Positions 44,614-52,611 of a stretch of 52,816 nucleotides of DNA are shown here, one piece after another. Made by a program: the position numbers and the translations under genes. The stretch is taken from positions 1 through 52,816 of the forward strand of contig SVPP01000017.1 in assembly GCA_015065765.1 (NCBI GenBank), given 5' to 3'. The notes under the pieces were generated by a model that did no database searches, was not told the DNA's origin, and was given only the letters and a program-made list of their open reading frames with translations. Each line of letters starts with the position of its first letter. Position 1 is the first letter of the stretch. Source of the DNA: Oscillospiraceae bacterium. Its GTDB lineage: Bacteria > Bacillota > Clostridia > Oscillospirales > Acutalibacteraceae.

Positions 44614-45591
44614 TTAGATATACCATATCCAACCAAAGAGAACGATAATGATAATCCACTGAAGGACTGAATAGTTAACCTGAACATCAAAAGTCTTTGT
44701 GAACTTTCCGTCAGTTGACTTTGCAGTAACTGTTGCAGTACCTGCTTTCACACCGTAGATGTTGCCGTCGTCGTCAACTGTAACAATGCTCTCATCTGAT
44801 GAAGACCATTTAAGCTTATAGTCCTTGAGGATTGTTGAATTAAGTTCATCCTTAAGACTTGCAGTTGCCTTGTAGTTAACTACAAATGCGCCTTCTTCCT
44901 TTACCTCTTCCTGTTTGGGAGCGGAACCTTCATATTTAAGAGTCTGTCCTACCGCTACAAAGTTATTGACATCAATTTTATCTGTCTTGCTTCTGCCGCA
45001 GAACCATCTGCCGCCAGCAAAATCTGATGTCTTCTGAAAATCACTGCTTAAGAAGATAAGACCGTCAATCTTCTTAATATCCTTTTTAGCTTTAAGAACA
45101 AAAGTAACTATTGTTTCTTCGTTCGCAAGCTTAACTGCCTTACCGCCGTTGAGGGTTGAATCTGCAGTCCATGATGCAAAGGCAATCTTATATCTGTCCA
45201 TAACTTCTTTCTTTGACCAGTAGCCGGTGTTTGAGTTACGGTTTGTGTAGAAATCCGCAGGAGATTTCCAGTTGCCGTTTGTTCTGTATGATTTTGCAAG
45301 TGTTCCTTTGAAACTAAGGAAAGATTTAAGGCTTGTTTTGCTTGTGTTCTGAACCTCAAAAGCATCACCGTCATAAATTACGGGAACTTCCATTGAATAA
45401 ATGTAATAGTTTGTTTTAAGATTCACACTGACTGTAACATCTTCTCCCTTAGCAACAGAAGCTTTGTCTGTGTCAATTGAAAATGTTGCAACATAGCTTG
45501 ATTCAGATGCCGCTGAAGAAACAATCCCCATTCCAAAGAGCATTGTTATCAGCAGACAAACTGAAATGATTTTACTGAAAGTTTTTTTCAT
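44614..45591 (-). CDS. Membrane-anchored cohesin-like protein with Big_2-type domain
   Basis: This 325-residue protein has a signal peptide (1-28), a cohesin-like module (about 33-235, with TNYYIYSMEVPVIYD and GNWKSPADFYTNRNSNTGYW), a bacterial Ig-like Big_2 domain (about 243-305, LKWSSSDESIVTVDDDGNIY, GVKAGTATVTA), and a C-terminal hydrophobic tail (VLQWIIIIVLFGWIWYI) that would anchor it in the membrane with nothing behind it. It is the only member of the family here that ends in an anchor instead of a dockerin. If its module really binds dockerins, it would be a surface receptor for the dockerin proteins. Binding is inference only. Confidence 0.8.
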   Translation of the reverse strand: MKKTFSKIISVCLLITMLFGMGIVSSAASESSYVATFSIDTDKASVAKGEDVTVSVNLKTNYYIYSMEVPVIYDGDAFEVQNTSKTSLKSFLSFKGTLAKSYRTNGNWKSPADFYTNRNSNTGYWSKKEVMDRYKIAFASWTADSTLNGGKAVKLANEETIVTFVLKAKKDIKKIDGLIFLSSDFQKTSDFAGGRWFCGRSKTDKIDVNNFVAVGQTLKYEGSAPKQEEVKEEGAFVVNYKATASLKDELNSTILKDYKLKWSSSDESIVTVDDDGNIYGVKAGTATVTAKSTDGKFTKTFDVQVNYSVLQWIIIIVLFGWIWYI

Positions 45592-45606
45592 ATTTAAGCA
45601 ACTCCT

Positions 45607-46746
45607 TTACCAAAGCATCGAAATACTTCTTGCATGTGCATTTATGCGGGAAACATCAAGAGTATTGACTTTCCCATCACCGCTTGTATCTGCACAAGCA
45701 AATTCATACCCCGAAAGACCTGAAATGCCTCTCGCGCACGCATTCACACGTGCAACATCAAGGGTGTTGGCTTTTCCGTCACCGTTTATATCACCGATAA
45801 GTTGAATTTTTGCATCCTGCGTAGTGCTCTCGCCATCTGTATTAACTTCATAAGCTCTTGTAACATGGTTTTCTTTTGAAACTTCAAGGGTATATGTTCC
45901 GCTTTCAATATCTGCAAAAACATATTCTGCAGAATTACCTGTAACAGTACAGACCTTTTCTTCACCATCTTTACAAAGTCTGAGCGTTATTTCATCGGTT
46001 TCATCACCAAAACTCTTGACTTCACCTTTAAGCGTAGCCAGTATGGGTAGATTTTCGTTTATGGTCGGATCCACACCATTATAAACAATCGTCTGTCCCA
46101 CATTTACCATACTGTCAATTGAGTATTCCTTTGTGGTAGACCTTCCCACAAAAAGTATTCCCTGAGGTGATGAAACTGTTTTCTGAAAATCAAGACTCAT
46201 AAAAATAAGCTCAGATAAATCTTCAATATCATCATTTGCTCTGAGAACAAATGAAACAACCACTTCCTCTTCATCAAGCATTACAAGCTCAGATGAAAGC
46301 GATGTGTCTGCCGACCATGTTGCGTACACTATTTTGTACTTATTTCTTACAGCTTCCTGTGACCAGAAGGATATGTTGGAATTACGCTTGGTATAAAAGG
46401 TTTCGGGAGATTTCCAGTTTCCGTTAGTAGCGTATGTATCAGCCATACTTCCGGAAAAGCTCAGAAATCCGGCAGGATTTGTTTCGCTTGTGTTTTGCAA
46501 AGACAAAGAATTGCAGTTATAAATCACTGCAATTGACATCGTGCAGATATAATAATTATTTTTCAGATGAACGCTGACTTTAACATCCTCGTCTTTCTTT
46601 ACCGATTCTTTATCGGTCGAAATTCTGAATTCGGCAACATAATCCGATTCATCTGCCCCGAGGGCAGACAAACCGGATACGCCAAATATCAAAACGAGTG
46701 TTATTGCAAGGCTGATAAGCCTTAAAGCAAAATTGCTTATTTTCAT
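45607..46746 (-). CDS. Secreted cohesin-like/dockerin protein
   Basis: This 379-residue protein starts at ATG 46746 (GGTGG upstream); a longer frame with no RBS exists. Order: signal peptide (about 1-30), cohesin-like module (about 35-235, NNYYICTMSIAVIYN and GNWKSPETFYTKRNSNISFW, clearly paralogous to the downstream gene's module), carboxypeptidase-regulatory-like domain (about 240-310) and C-terminal dockerin (DINGDGKANTLD and DTSGDGKVNTLD, followed by VSRINAHARS). The dockerin belongs to the same VNTxDVxRxNAxAR type as in the 468-3389 protein. It is 25 bases downstream of the ceramidase-like gene and 15 bases upstream of the anchored protein. Confidence 0.82.
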   Translation of the reverse strand: MKISNFALRLISLAITLVLIFGVSGLSALGADESDYVAEFRISTDKESVKKDEDVKVSVHLKNNYYICTMSIAVIYNCNSLSLQNTSETNPAGFLSFSGSMADTYATNGNWKSPETFYTKRNSNISFWSQEAVRNKYKIVYATWSADTSLSSELVMLDEEEVVVSFVLRANDDIEDLSELIFMSLDFQKTVSSPQGILFVGRSTTKEYSIDSMVNVGQTIVYNGVDPTINENLPILATLKGEVKSFGDETDEITLRLCKDGEEKVCTVTGNSAEYVFADIESGTYTLEVSKENHVTRAYEVNTDGESTTQDAKIQLIGDINGDGKANTLDVARVNACARGISGLSGYEFACADTSGDGKVNTLDVSRINAHARSISMLW

Positions 46747-46771
46747 AAACAACCACCGTATTATATTATTT

Positions 46772-48850
46772 TTATGCTGCAGGTGTAGCAGGAGTTGCAG
46801 GTGCTGAAGGTGCAGCATTTACTTCTGCTGCGATTTCGCTGAGCGCACCTACGATTGAAGAGGCTGCAAACTCACCGAGAGAAATAAGCTCATGGTAGCT
46901 GATGATTGAATAGTCGTTATCGGGAACAATGTAGCCGAGAGCATCGTTGCAGAGACCGAATGCTGTAAGCTCCTTGTCACCGAAGATTTCGCATACTGAC
47001 TTGTACTGGAAATCCTGACATGAGAATGAACCTTCTGCAGTAAGTGATGCACCACCGTAGATGATGTCCTGTACGATTTCACCGGGAGCAAAGACTGCCT
47101 TCATCTGCTTGCCGAATTCAACATAGCCTGTTTCTGAAACAACCTCGTAAGTACCCTTTTCAGTTTTAAGGATATTGTATGTAACAAGGTTTGCTCTGCC
47201 TGCAAGCTTGATGAAGTTGTTGGTAACAGGAATTCTGATTTCCTTAACTCTTACATTGAGGATGGGCTCCATAACTGTTTCCTCAACGGGAGTCCAGCCT
47301 TCATACCAGATTGTGTAGCTGTCCTGAAGACCATACTTTTCGATTTCTTCCTTGATGATTGATTCACCTGAAATCTTATCGTTTGCAAGAATTTCTTCTT
47401 CTGTCATATTGAGTGCAAGGAGAATTCTGCCGATTTCTGTACCGTAACGGATTGATTCCTCGTAACGATGTACCGTAGGAACGCTGTCACCGGAAAGACC
47501 TCTGCCCATGTAGATACCTGCGATTGCGCCGTTGATAAAGTAGAAGTTGTAGCCTTCCTTACCTTCATTTACTGCTACAGAATCGTCTGAATATTCGTTA
47601 AGATATTTTTCAATGTAGTAAACATATTCACCGCAAAGCTCACGGCCTGTGCCCTTGCCGTCATCTGTGGGAAGACCTGCAACATCAGGATGACCTGCCA
47701 GGTTAGCGATGATTGTAGGTGTTGCGTTAACATCGTCGGGTGTGAAAACAAGACGTGTTATTGTATTATCCTGAGCTGTTGCTGAAGGACGGTTTTTGTT
47801 GTTAAAGTAGCCTTCACCGATGTCTTTCTTTGAATATGTAAGAGTACCCGGCTTCATGTCGTCAAGGGCAACGCCCATAGCCTTAGCTGTTCTTTCAACA
47901 ACGAGCTTCATGTAATCCTCGTCAACACCCTTTTCAAGTGTGCCGAGACCTGTCCAGCCCTTGAAGAGGTTGCCGAGAATTTTCGGGAAAAGGTTAGTCC
48001 AGAGGCCCTGAGTGTCGATACCGCTGTGTGAGTGAGTTGCAGCAACATTAACGCTTGCAAGCTTGATGTTCTTTTCAGCAGCAATCTTAGCAATTTCTGC
48101 ACGGATCTGTCTGATGTAAGCGTTTGAAACACCGATAGAGTCGATTGTTGCGAAGATTGAAACGCCTCTACCTGATGAGTCGTCCATAGCAACGATTCTT
48201 ACCTTCATGTCGTCAACGATTGATTCAACGTTGTTTGAGAAACCGTTGTTAAAGTCGATGTAACCGCCAAGATAGTAATCCTTTGTCTGCCAGTCATCGG
48301 GAACAAGGCTTGCGTTAGCATAACCGAGAACCCATTTTCCGTTTGCTGCAGGCTCGTCAAGGAATTTGTCTGTACCTGCATAGAAGTTTTCGCTCTTGTA
48401 ATCCTTCTCGTTCTTGAAATAATCAGGATCGGGAAGAGAATCTGCAAGAGCGCCGAGAATCTTTGTTACCAGGCTTCCGAGAAGCTCGAGAGCTACATAT
48501 TTAAGCTCCTGAACTGTTCCGATGTTGAGAACAGCATCCTTGAAGCCGCCGAGAGAAAGAATATCAAAATCCTTGCCGTTCAGCGTAACGATCCACTGAT
48601 TCTCAGGCTGAGAATGTCTTTCGTTGTAGCCTTTGATATAATCTTCAAAAAGCTTTTTAATGTTTGCACCTGTTGCTTCGTCTGTGTTTACGATTTCGTC
48701 AATTGCACCTGTAATGTCAGAAACAGTGTCTTTTACGTCTGAAGCTGTTGTGTTTTCCGTAGCCTCTGTTGCCATTACAACGGTGAAGGTTGATGAAACC
48801 ATCAGAATTGCAAGAATAACAGAGAGTACTTTGAGGACTTTCTTGTTCAT
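46772..48850 (-). CDS. Secreted neutral/alkaline ceramidase-like hydrolase
   Basis: This 692-residue protein starts at ATG 48850 with AAGGAG upstream. After a signal peptide (1-28) and a helical stretch it shows features of the neutral/alkaline non-lysosomal ceramidase family: KVRIVAMDDSSGRGVSIFAT (the strand after the active-site entry), LASVNVAATHSHSGIDT (zinc-ligand HxH motif of the S..HTHS type), and IIANLAGHPDVAGLPTDDGK (second histidine motif). In known enzymes these residues bind zinc and split the amide of ceramide. Substrate here is not provable; other long-chain amides or peptides are possible. The C-terminus ends in an Ala/Pro tail (AAPSAPATPATPAA). It has no dockerin. It is first in a three-gene operon with two cohesin-like proteins. 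Confidence 0.72.
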   Translation of the reverse strand: MNKKVLKVLSVILAILMVSSTFTVVMATEATENTTASDVKDTVSDITGAIDEIVNTDEATGANIKKLFEDYIKGYNERHSQPENQWIVTLNGKDFDILSLGGFKDAVLNIGTVQELKYVALELLGSLVTKILGALADSLPDPDYFKNEKDYKSENFYAGTDKFLDEPAANGKWVLGYANASLVPDDWQTKDYYLGGYIDFNNGFSNNVESIVDDMKVRIVAMDDSSGRGVSIFATIDSIGVSNAYIRQIRAEIAKIAAEKNIKLASVNVAATHSHSGIDTQGLWTNLFPKILGNLFKGWTGLGTLEKGVDEDYMKLVVERTAKAMGVALDDMKPGTLTYSKKDIGEGYFNNKNRPSATAQDNTITRLVFTPDDVNATPTIIANLAGHPDVAGLPTDDGKGTGRELCGEYVYYIEKYLNEYSDDSVAVNEGKEGYNFYFINGAIAGIYMGRGLSGDSVPTVHRYEESIRYGTEIGRILLALNMTEEEILANDKISGESIIKEEIEKYGLQDSYTIWYEGWTPVEETVMEPILNVRVKEIRIPVTNNFIKLAGRANLVTYNILKTEKGTYEVVSETGYVEFGKQMKAVFAPGEIVQDIIYGGASLTAEGSFSCQDFQYKSVCEIFGDKELTAFGLCNDALGYIVPDNDYSIISYHELISLGEFAASSIVGALSEIAAEVNAAPSAPATPATPAA

Positions 48851-48897
48851 TTGCCAAATCTCCTTTATTATAAATTTTAATATTACCCCATATTGTG

Positions 48898-48926
48898 ATA
48901 ATACCACATATGCAAGCTTTTTTCAA
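48898..48926 (-). promoter_or_regulatory. Promoter for the ceramidase-like operon
   Basis: Minus strand TTGAAA (48921-48926), a 17-bp spacer and TATTAT (48898-48903) preceded by TGG (extended -10). Confidence 0.65.
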
Positions 48927-48946
48927 TAGAACAAATTGTTAATTTT

Positions 48947-50263
48947 TTATCTTCTTGCTTTTTTTCCTGATTTTTTATTTATGAAAACAGTATAGCCGAT
49001 ATAGCCACCTGCAAGAAGAATAAGAAGAATGAAAATAATTTTTCCTATCACACTGTTCCATGCCGTTTCAATTGCACCGCCCAGTGCAAGAATTATACTT
49101 CGGCTGACATTCTTTGACGCCACCATATCCACCGTTGCGATTTCTTCTCCTGCATAATAAACAGTTGCCGTGCCTATCTTTTCACCTTTCTTTACAGGAG
49201 CCTTTACAAACTCGGGTGTATCCGTATCAGGCTGGATATAAACACTTGAAGCATCAAGGTTCGACGGCACAAGAGCTGCAACATCCTCTGACGGTACAAG
49301 CTCGAGGAAATCAGTTGCCCATGAATATTTCACATCAAGAACTGTTATAACCTCGTTCTCTTGTGCCACAACCTTGTATCTGATATTTGCAAATGTCCAT
49401 TCTATCATTTTTTTACATTCGATAAACGCAATATTTTCTGCATTTTCTCCTGCTACGGCATCTTCGGGATCAACTCCCATGACAATAGCAATGTAGTTGT
49501 AGCCGTTTTTGCTTGCCATTGTTATAAAGCATCTTCCGGCATCATCAGTTGTACCTGTCTTTATGCCCGTTGCATACGGAACATAGCAATCGGTGTAGTT
49601 TGAATTAATCATGAAGTTTGTTGAGGGAAGAATTCTCTCATCATTCATATTTGTTTTCGGCATTGTGTAGCTGGTCTGTCCTACAATTTTTTTGAAAACA
49701 GGGTTTTTCATCGCCTCTTTACAGATTAAGTACATATCATGTGCAGTTGTGTACTGACCGTCCTGATCGAGACCATGTACATTTACATAATTTGTGCCGA
49801 TACAGCCAAGATCCTTTGCTTTTTTATTCATCATATCGAGAAACGCAGGAACAGATCCGCCCACATATTCCGCAATTGCAATTGCTGCTTCATTGGCACT
49901 TTTAACAAGAAGGCAATTAAGCAAATCGTACATGGTAACCTTTTCACCCGGAACGAGACCTGCAGTTGAGGAATCTGTTCCTACAAGTGAATCTATGGCA
50001 TACTGAGAAATTACAACAGGTGACTGCAGATCCTCGCATCTGTCAAGAGCTACAAGAGCCGTCATGATTTTCGTAAGACTTGCAGGAGCTGATTTCTTGT
50101 TGTAATTTTTGTTGAATATTGCCTCATCATTATCCACGCAGATCATACACGCAATATCTGCACGAAGGTTAATTGAGTCATTATACTCCGCATAACAGGT
50201 TATTGGAGTTAATATAGACAGAAAAATTATTGAAGTTAATAAAAAAATTACTGTTTTTTTCAT
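48947..50263 (-). CDS. D-alanyl-D-alanine carboxypeptidase (DacF/PBP5 type)
   Basis: This 438-residue class C low-molecular-weight PBP removes the terminal D-Ala of peptidoglycan stem peptides. It has a signal peptide, the SxxK motif in SAPASLTKIMTALVAL, SxN in KSANEAAIAIAEY and KTG in GIKTGTTDDAGRC. The C-terminal part has a PBP5-like beta domain and a membrane helix (VIGKIIFILLILLAGGYIGYT) ending in basic residues, so it is membrane-anchored. I chose ATG 50263 because GGGTGAA is at the right spacing; two upstream ATGs are possible. No sporulation gene accompanies it. Confidence 0.92.
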   Translation of the reverse strand: MKKTVIFLLTSIIFLSILTPITCYAEYNDSINLRADIACMICVDNDEAIFNKNYNKKSAPASLTKIMTALVALDRCEDLQSPVVISQYAIDSLVGTDSSTAGLVPGEKVTMYDLLNCLLVKSANEAAIAIAEYVGGSVPAFLDMMNKKAKDLGCIGTNYVNVHGLDQDGQYTTAHDMYLICKEAMKNPVFKKIVGQTSYTMPKTNMNDERILPSTNFMINSNYTDCYVPYATGIKTGTTDDAGRCFITMASKNGYNYIAIVMGVDPEDAVAGENAENIAFIECKKMIEWTFANIRYKVVAQENEVITVLDVKYSWATDFLELVPSEDVAALVPSNLDASSVYIQPDTDTPEFVKAPVKKGEKIGTATVYYAGEEIATVDMVASKNVSRSIILALGGAIETAWNSVIGKIIFILLILLAGGYIGYTVFINKKSGKKARR

Positions 50264-50296
50264 AGACATTTCACCCATATTGTTGTATAATACATT

Positions 50297-50325
50297 ATTA
50301 TATATTAAAATTTTCTGTATATCAA
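50297..50325 (-). promoter_or_regulatory. Promoter for the D,D-carboxypeptidase gene
   Basis: Minus strand TTGATA (50320-50325), a 17-bp spacer and TATAAT (50297-50302). Confidence 0.7.
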
Positions 50326-50367
50326 GTTAATTTTCAATTATTTTGTGAAAGTAAAGGAGGTTTTGTT

Positions 50368-51081
50368 TTGCTGTATGTAACCGGTGACACTCACGGCAAC
50401 ATAAACAGATTTTCCGCTAAAGAACTTAAAAAGCTGAAAAAAGGCGATACGCTTTTTGTCTGCGGTGATTTCGGATTTATATGGGACAACAGCCCTGCCG
50501 AAAAAAAAGCGTTGAAAAAGCTTTCGTCAAAAAAATACACCATCTGCTTCATTGACGGCACACACGAAAACTTTGACCTTCTTAAAAATTATAAACTGGG
50601 AACCTATAAAGGCGGTTTAGCCAGAAAGATAAGCGATAATATTTATTATCTTCAGCGAGGTCAGATTTACGAGTTTGAAGGCAAGAGCATTTTTGTAATG
50701 GGCGGCGGTGAAAGCCCTGACATTGATTTAAGATACGAAAAAGACACATGGTCAAGTGACGAAACACCCATAAGACAAGAGCTTATCGACGGTGCAAAGA
50801 GACTTCAGGAAAGAGATTTCAGCGTAGACTTTATCCTGTCCCATGAGCCTCCCGCAAAAATAAAAGGGCTTCTGCTTCTGCAGGATACTGAGTCCGCAAG
50901 AATCACGGGCCTTAACACTTACCTTGAGGAACTGAGTCAGTCATGCGAATTCCGTTGCTGGTTCTTCGGAAGCATGCACATTGACAAATACATTTCATCC
51001 ACCCATATCGCCGTTTATCAGAAAGTGATAAACATGCTGACAGAAAACTCTCTCTCAGGCGATATCGTCAAAACTGTTTAA
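50368..51081 (+). CDS. Metallophosphoesterase (calcineurin-like)
   Basis: This 237-residue protein starts at TTG 50368, chosen because AAGGAGG is seven bases upstream. Metal-binding motifs: GDTHGN (residues 6-11), GDFGF (about 35), then DGTHENF where most family members have GNHE, and SHEPP (about 163). The asparagine of GNHE is replaced by threonine, which may lower activity or change substrate. It is followed 21 bases later by glyS and may be co-transcribed; a possible TTGTAT-N17-TAAAAT (50283-50311) is the only promoter candidate. Confidence 0.82.
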   Translation: MLYVTGDTHGNINRFSAKELKKLKKGDTLFVCGDFGFIWDNSPAEKKALKKLSSKKYTICFIDGTHENFDLLKNYKLGTYKGGLARKISDNIYYLQRGQIYEFEGKSIFVMGGGESPDIDLRYEKDTWSSDETPIRQELIDGAKRLQERDFSVDFILSHEPPAKIKGLLLLQDTESARITGLNTYLEELSQSCEFRCWFFGSMHIDKYISSTHIAVYQKVINMLTENSLSGDIVKTV

Positions 51082-51102
51082 TATTTAAGGAGTAGATACA
51101 TT

Positions 51103-52482
51103 ATGAAAAACACTGAAAAAACTATGGAAAAAGTAGTTGCTCTCTGCAAAGGCAGAGGCTTCATCTTCCCCGGCAGTGAAATTTACGGCGGTCTCGCAAA
51201 CACATGGGACTACGGCCCTCTCGGTGCAAGACTCAAAAACAACGTGAAGGACACATGGAGAAAAAGATTTATCCAGGAAAGAAAGAACAGCTACGAGGTT
51301 GACGCTGATATTCTCATGCATCCCAGAGTATGGGAAGCAAGCGGTCACGTTGCAAGCTTCTCTGACCCCCTTCTTGACTGTAAAGAATGTAAAATGCGTC
51401 ACAGAGCTGACAACCTTATCGACGATTTTGACGAAAACGCACACGCAGACGGCATGACAAAAGAGGAAATGTTCGAGTATATCAAGGCTCATTCAATCCC
51501 CTGCCCCAACTGCGGCAAGCACAACTTCACAGATATCCGTGAATTCAATCTTATGTTCCAGACCTTCCGCGGTGTTACAAACGATTCAAAGAGCGTTATC
51601 TACCTTCGTCCGGAAAATGCACAGGGTGAATACGTAAACTTCCTAAATGTACAGCGTACAATGAGAGCAAAGCTTCCCTTCAGCATCGGTCAGATCGGTA
51701 AAGCTTTCCGTAACGAAATCACTCCCGGCAACTTCACCTTCAGAACAATTGAATTTGAGCAGATGGAGTTCCAGACTTTCTGTAAAGAAGGCACAGACAA
51801 CGACCTTTACGATTATTTCAAAGAATACGGCATGCAGTATTACATTGACCTTGGTATCAAGCCTGAAAACCTTCGTTACCATGACCATGAAAAACTTGCT
51901 CACTACGCAAAAGCTGCTTGTGACATCGAGTTCCTCTTCCCCTTCGGATGGGGCGAAATCAACGGTACACACAACAGAACTGACTTCGACCTTACAAGAC
52001 ATCAGGAATACAGCGGTCAGAGAATTGACTACCTTGATCCTGAAACAAACGAAAGATATATTCCCTATATCATCGAGTCTACATACGGTCTTGACAGAAC
52101 TGTTCTTGCTCTTCTCTGTGAAGCTTATGACGAAGAAGTTATTGACGCAGAAAAGAATGACACACGTGTTGTTCTCCACCTCAGTCCTGCGGTTGCTCCT
52201 TACAAAGCAGCAGTTCTTCCCCTTTCAAAGAAACTTTCAGAAGATGCTCTCAAAGTTTATGAAAAACTCAACAAGCACTTCATGACAGACTTTGACGAAA
52301 CAGGCTCAATCGGTAAGAGATACCGCCGTGAAGACGAAATCGGTACTCCCTACTGTGTAACATTTGACTTCGATTCTCTTGAAGACAATTGTGTAACAGT
52401 CAGAGAAAGAGATTCAATGGAGCAGGTAAGACTTCCCATCGACGAAGTCGCAGCATACATTGAAGAGAAGATTAAGTTTTAA
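51103..52482 (+). CDS. glyS: Glycyl-tRNA synthetase (homodimeric type)
   Basis: This 459-residue class II synthetase charges tRNA-Gly. It is the alpha2 type (sometimes glyQS). The N-terminus has [20 protein letters not shown] then YGPLGA, a zinc-type insertion (CKECKMRH and CPNCGKHNF), motif 2 region [20 protein letters not shown] then EFQTF, and motif 3 [20 protein letters not shown]. The C-terminal anticodon-binding domain includes [26 protein letters not shown] precedes the ATG. Confidence 0.97.
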   Translation: MKNTEKTMEKVVALCKGRGFIFPGSEIYGGLANTWDYGPLGARLKNNVKDTWRKRFIQERKNSYEVDADILMHPRVWEASGHVASFSDPLLDCKECKMRHRADNLIDDFDENAHADGMTKEEMFEYIKAHSIPCPNCGKHNFTDIREFNLMFQTFRGVTNDSKSVIYLRPENAQGEYVNFLNVQRTMRAKLPFSIGQIGKAFRNEITPGNFTFRTIEFEQMEFQTFCKEGTDNDLYDYFKEYGMQYYIDLGIKPENLRYHDHEKLAHYAKAACDIEFLFPFGWGEINGTHNRTDFDLTRHQEYSGQRIDYLDPETNERYIPYIIESTYGLDRTVLALLCEAYDEEVIDAEKNDTRVVLHLSPAVAPYKAAVLPLSKKLSEDALKVYEKLNKHFMTDFDETGSIGKRYRREDEIGTPYCVTFDFDSLEDNCVTVRERDSMEQVRLPIDEVAAYIEEKIKF

Positions 52483-52497
52483 TTAAATATTCAATCA

Positions 52498-52525
52498 CAA
52501 ACCACGCCCGAAAGGACGTGGTTTG
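52498..52525. other. GAAA-loop hairpin, glyS end or IS right-end structure
   Basis: CAAACCACG (52498-52506) pairs with CGTGGTTTG (52517-52525); after one mismatch two more pairs close a GAAA loop. No U-run follows on either strand, so it is not a standard terminator. Terminal hairpins of this kind occur at the right ends of IS200/IS605 elements, and a TnpA remnant lies next to it. Confidence 0.5.
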
Positions 52526-52548
52526 AATAATAACCCTATAAGGGTAAA

Positions 52549-52607
52549 CAACACCAGCAACGCCTTAAGATGCGCATCTAAGCAACATCAACCGCAAATT
52601 GGTGTTG
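52549..52607. repeat. Multi-branched inverted repeats beside the TnpA remnant
   Basis: CAACACCA (52549-52556) pairs with TGGTGTTG (52600-52607) around an inner palindrome AGATGCGCATCT (52568-52579) and two GCAAC segments. Together these predict a cruciform or branched RNA/DNA structure, as expected for the subterminal part of an IS200/IS605 element. Confidence 0.5.
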
Positions 52608-52611
52608 CTTT

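Noticed and set aside
51085..52285. Long open frames on both strands inside glyS (51085-51492 minus, 51643-52179 minus, 51749-52285 plus)
   Set aside because: They lie wholly inside glyS, whose frame has all synthetase motifs; the alternative translations have no recognisable motif, no RBS and skewed composition.
52498..52525. Intrinsic terminator for glyS
   Set aside because: The hairpin is stable but no U-run follows on either strand; I list it as a structured element instead.
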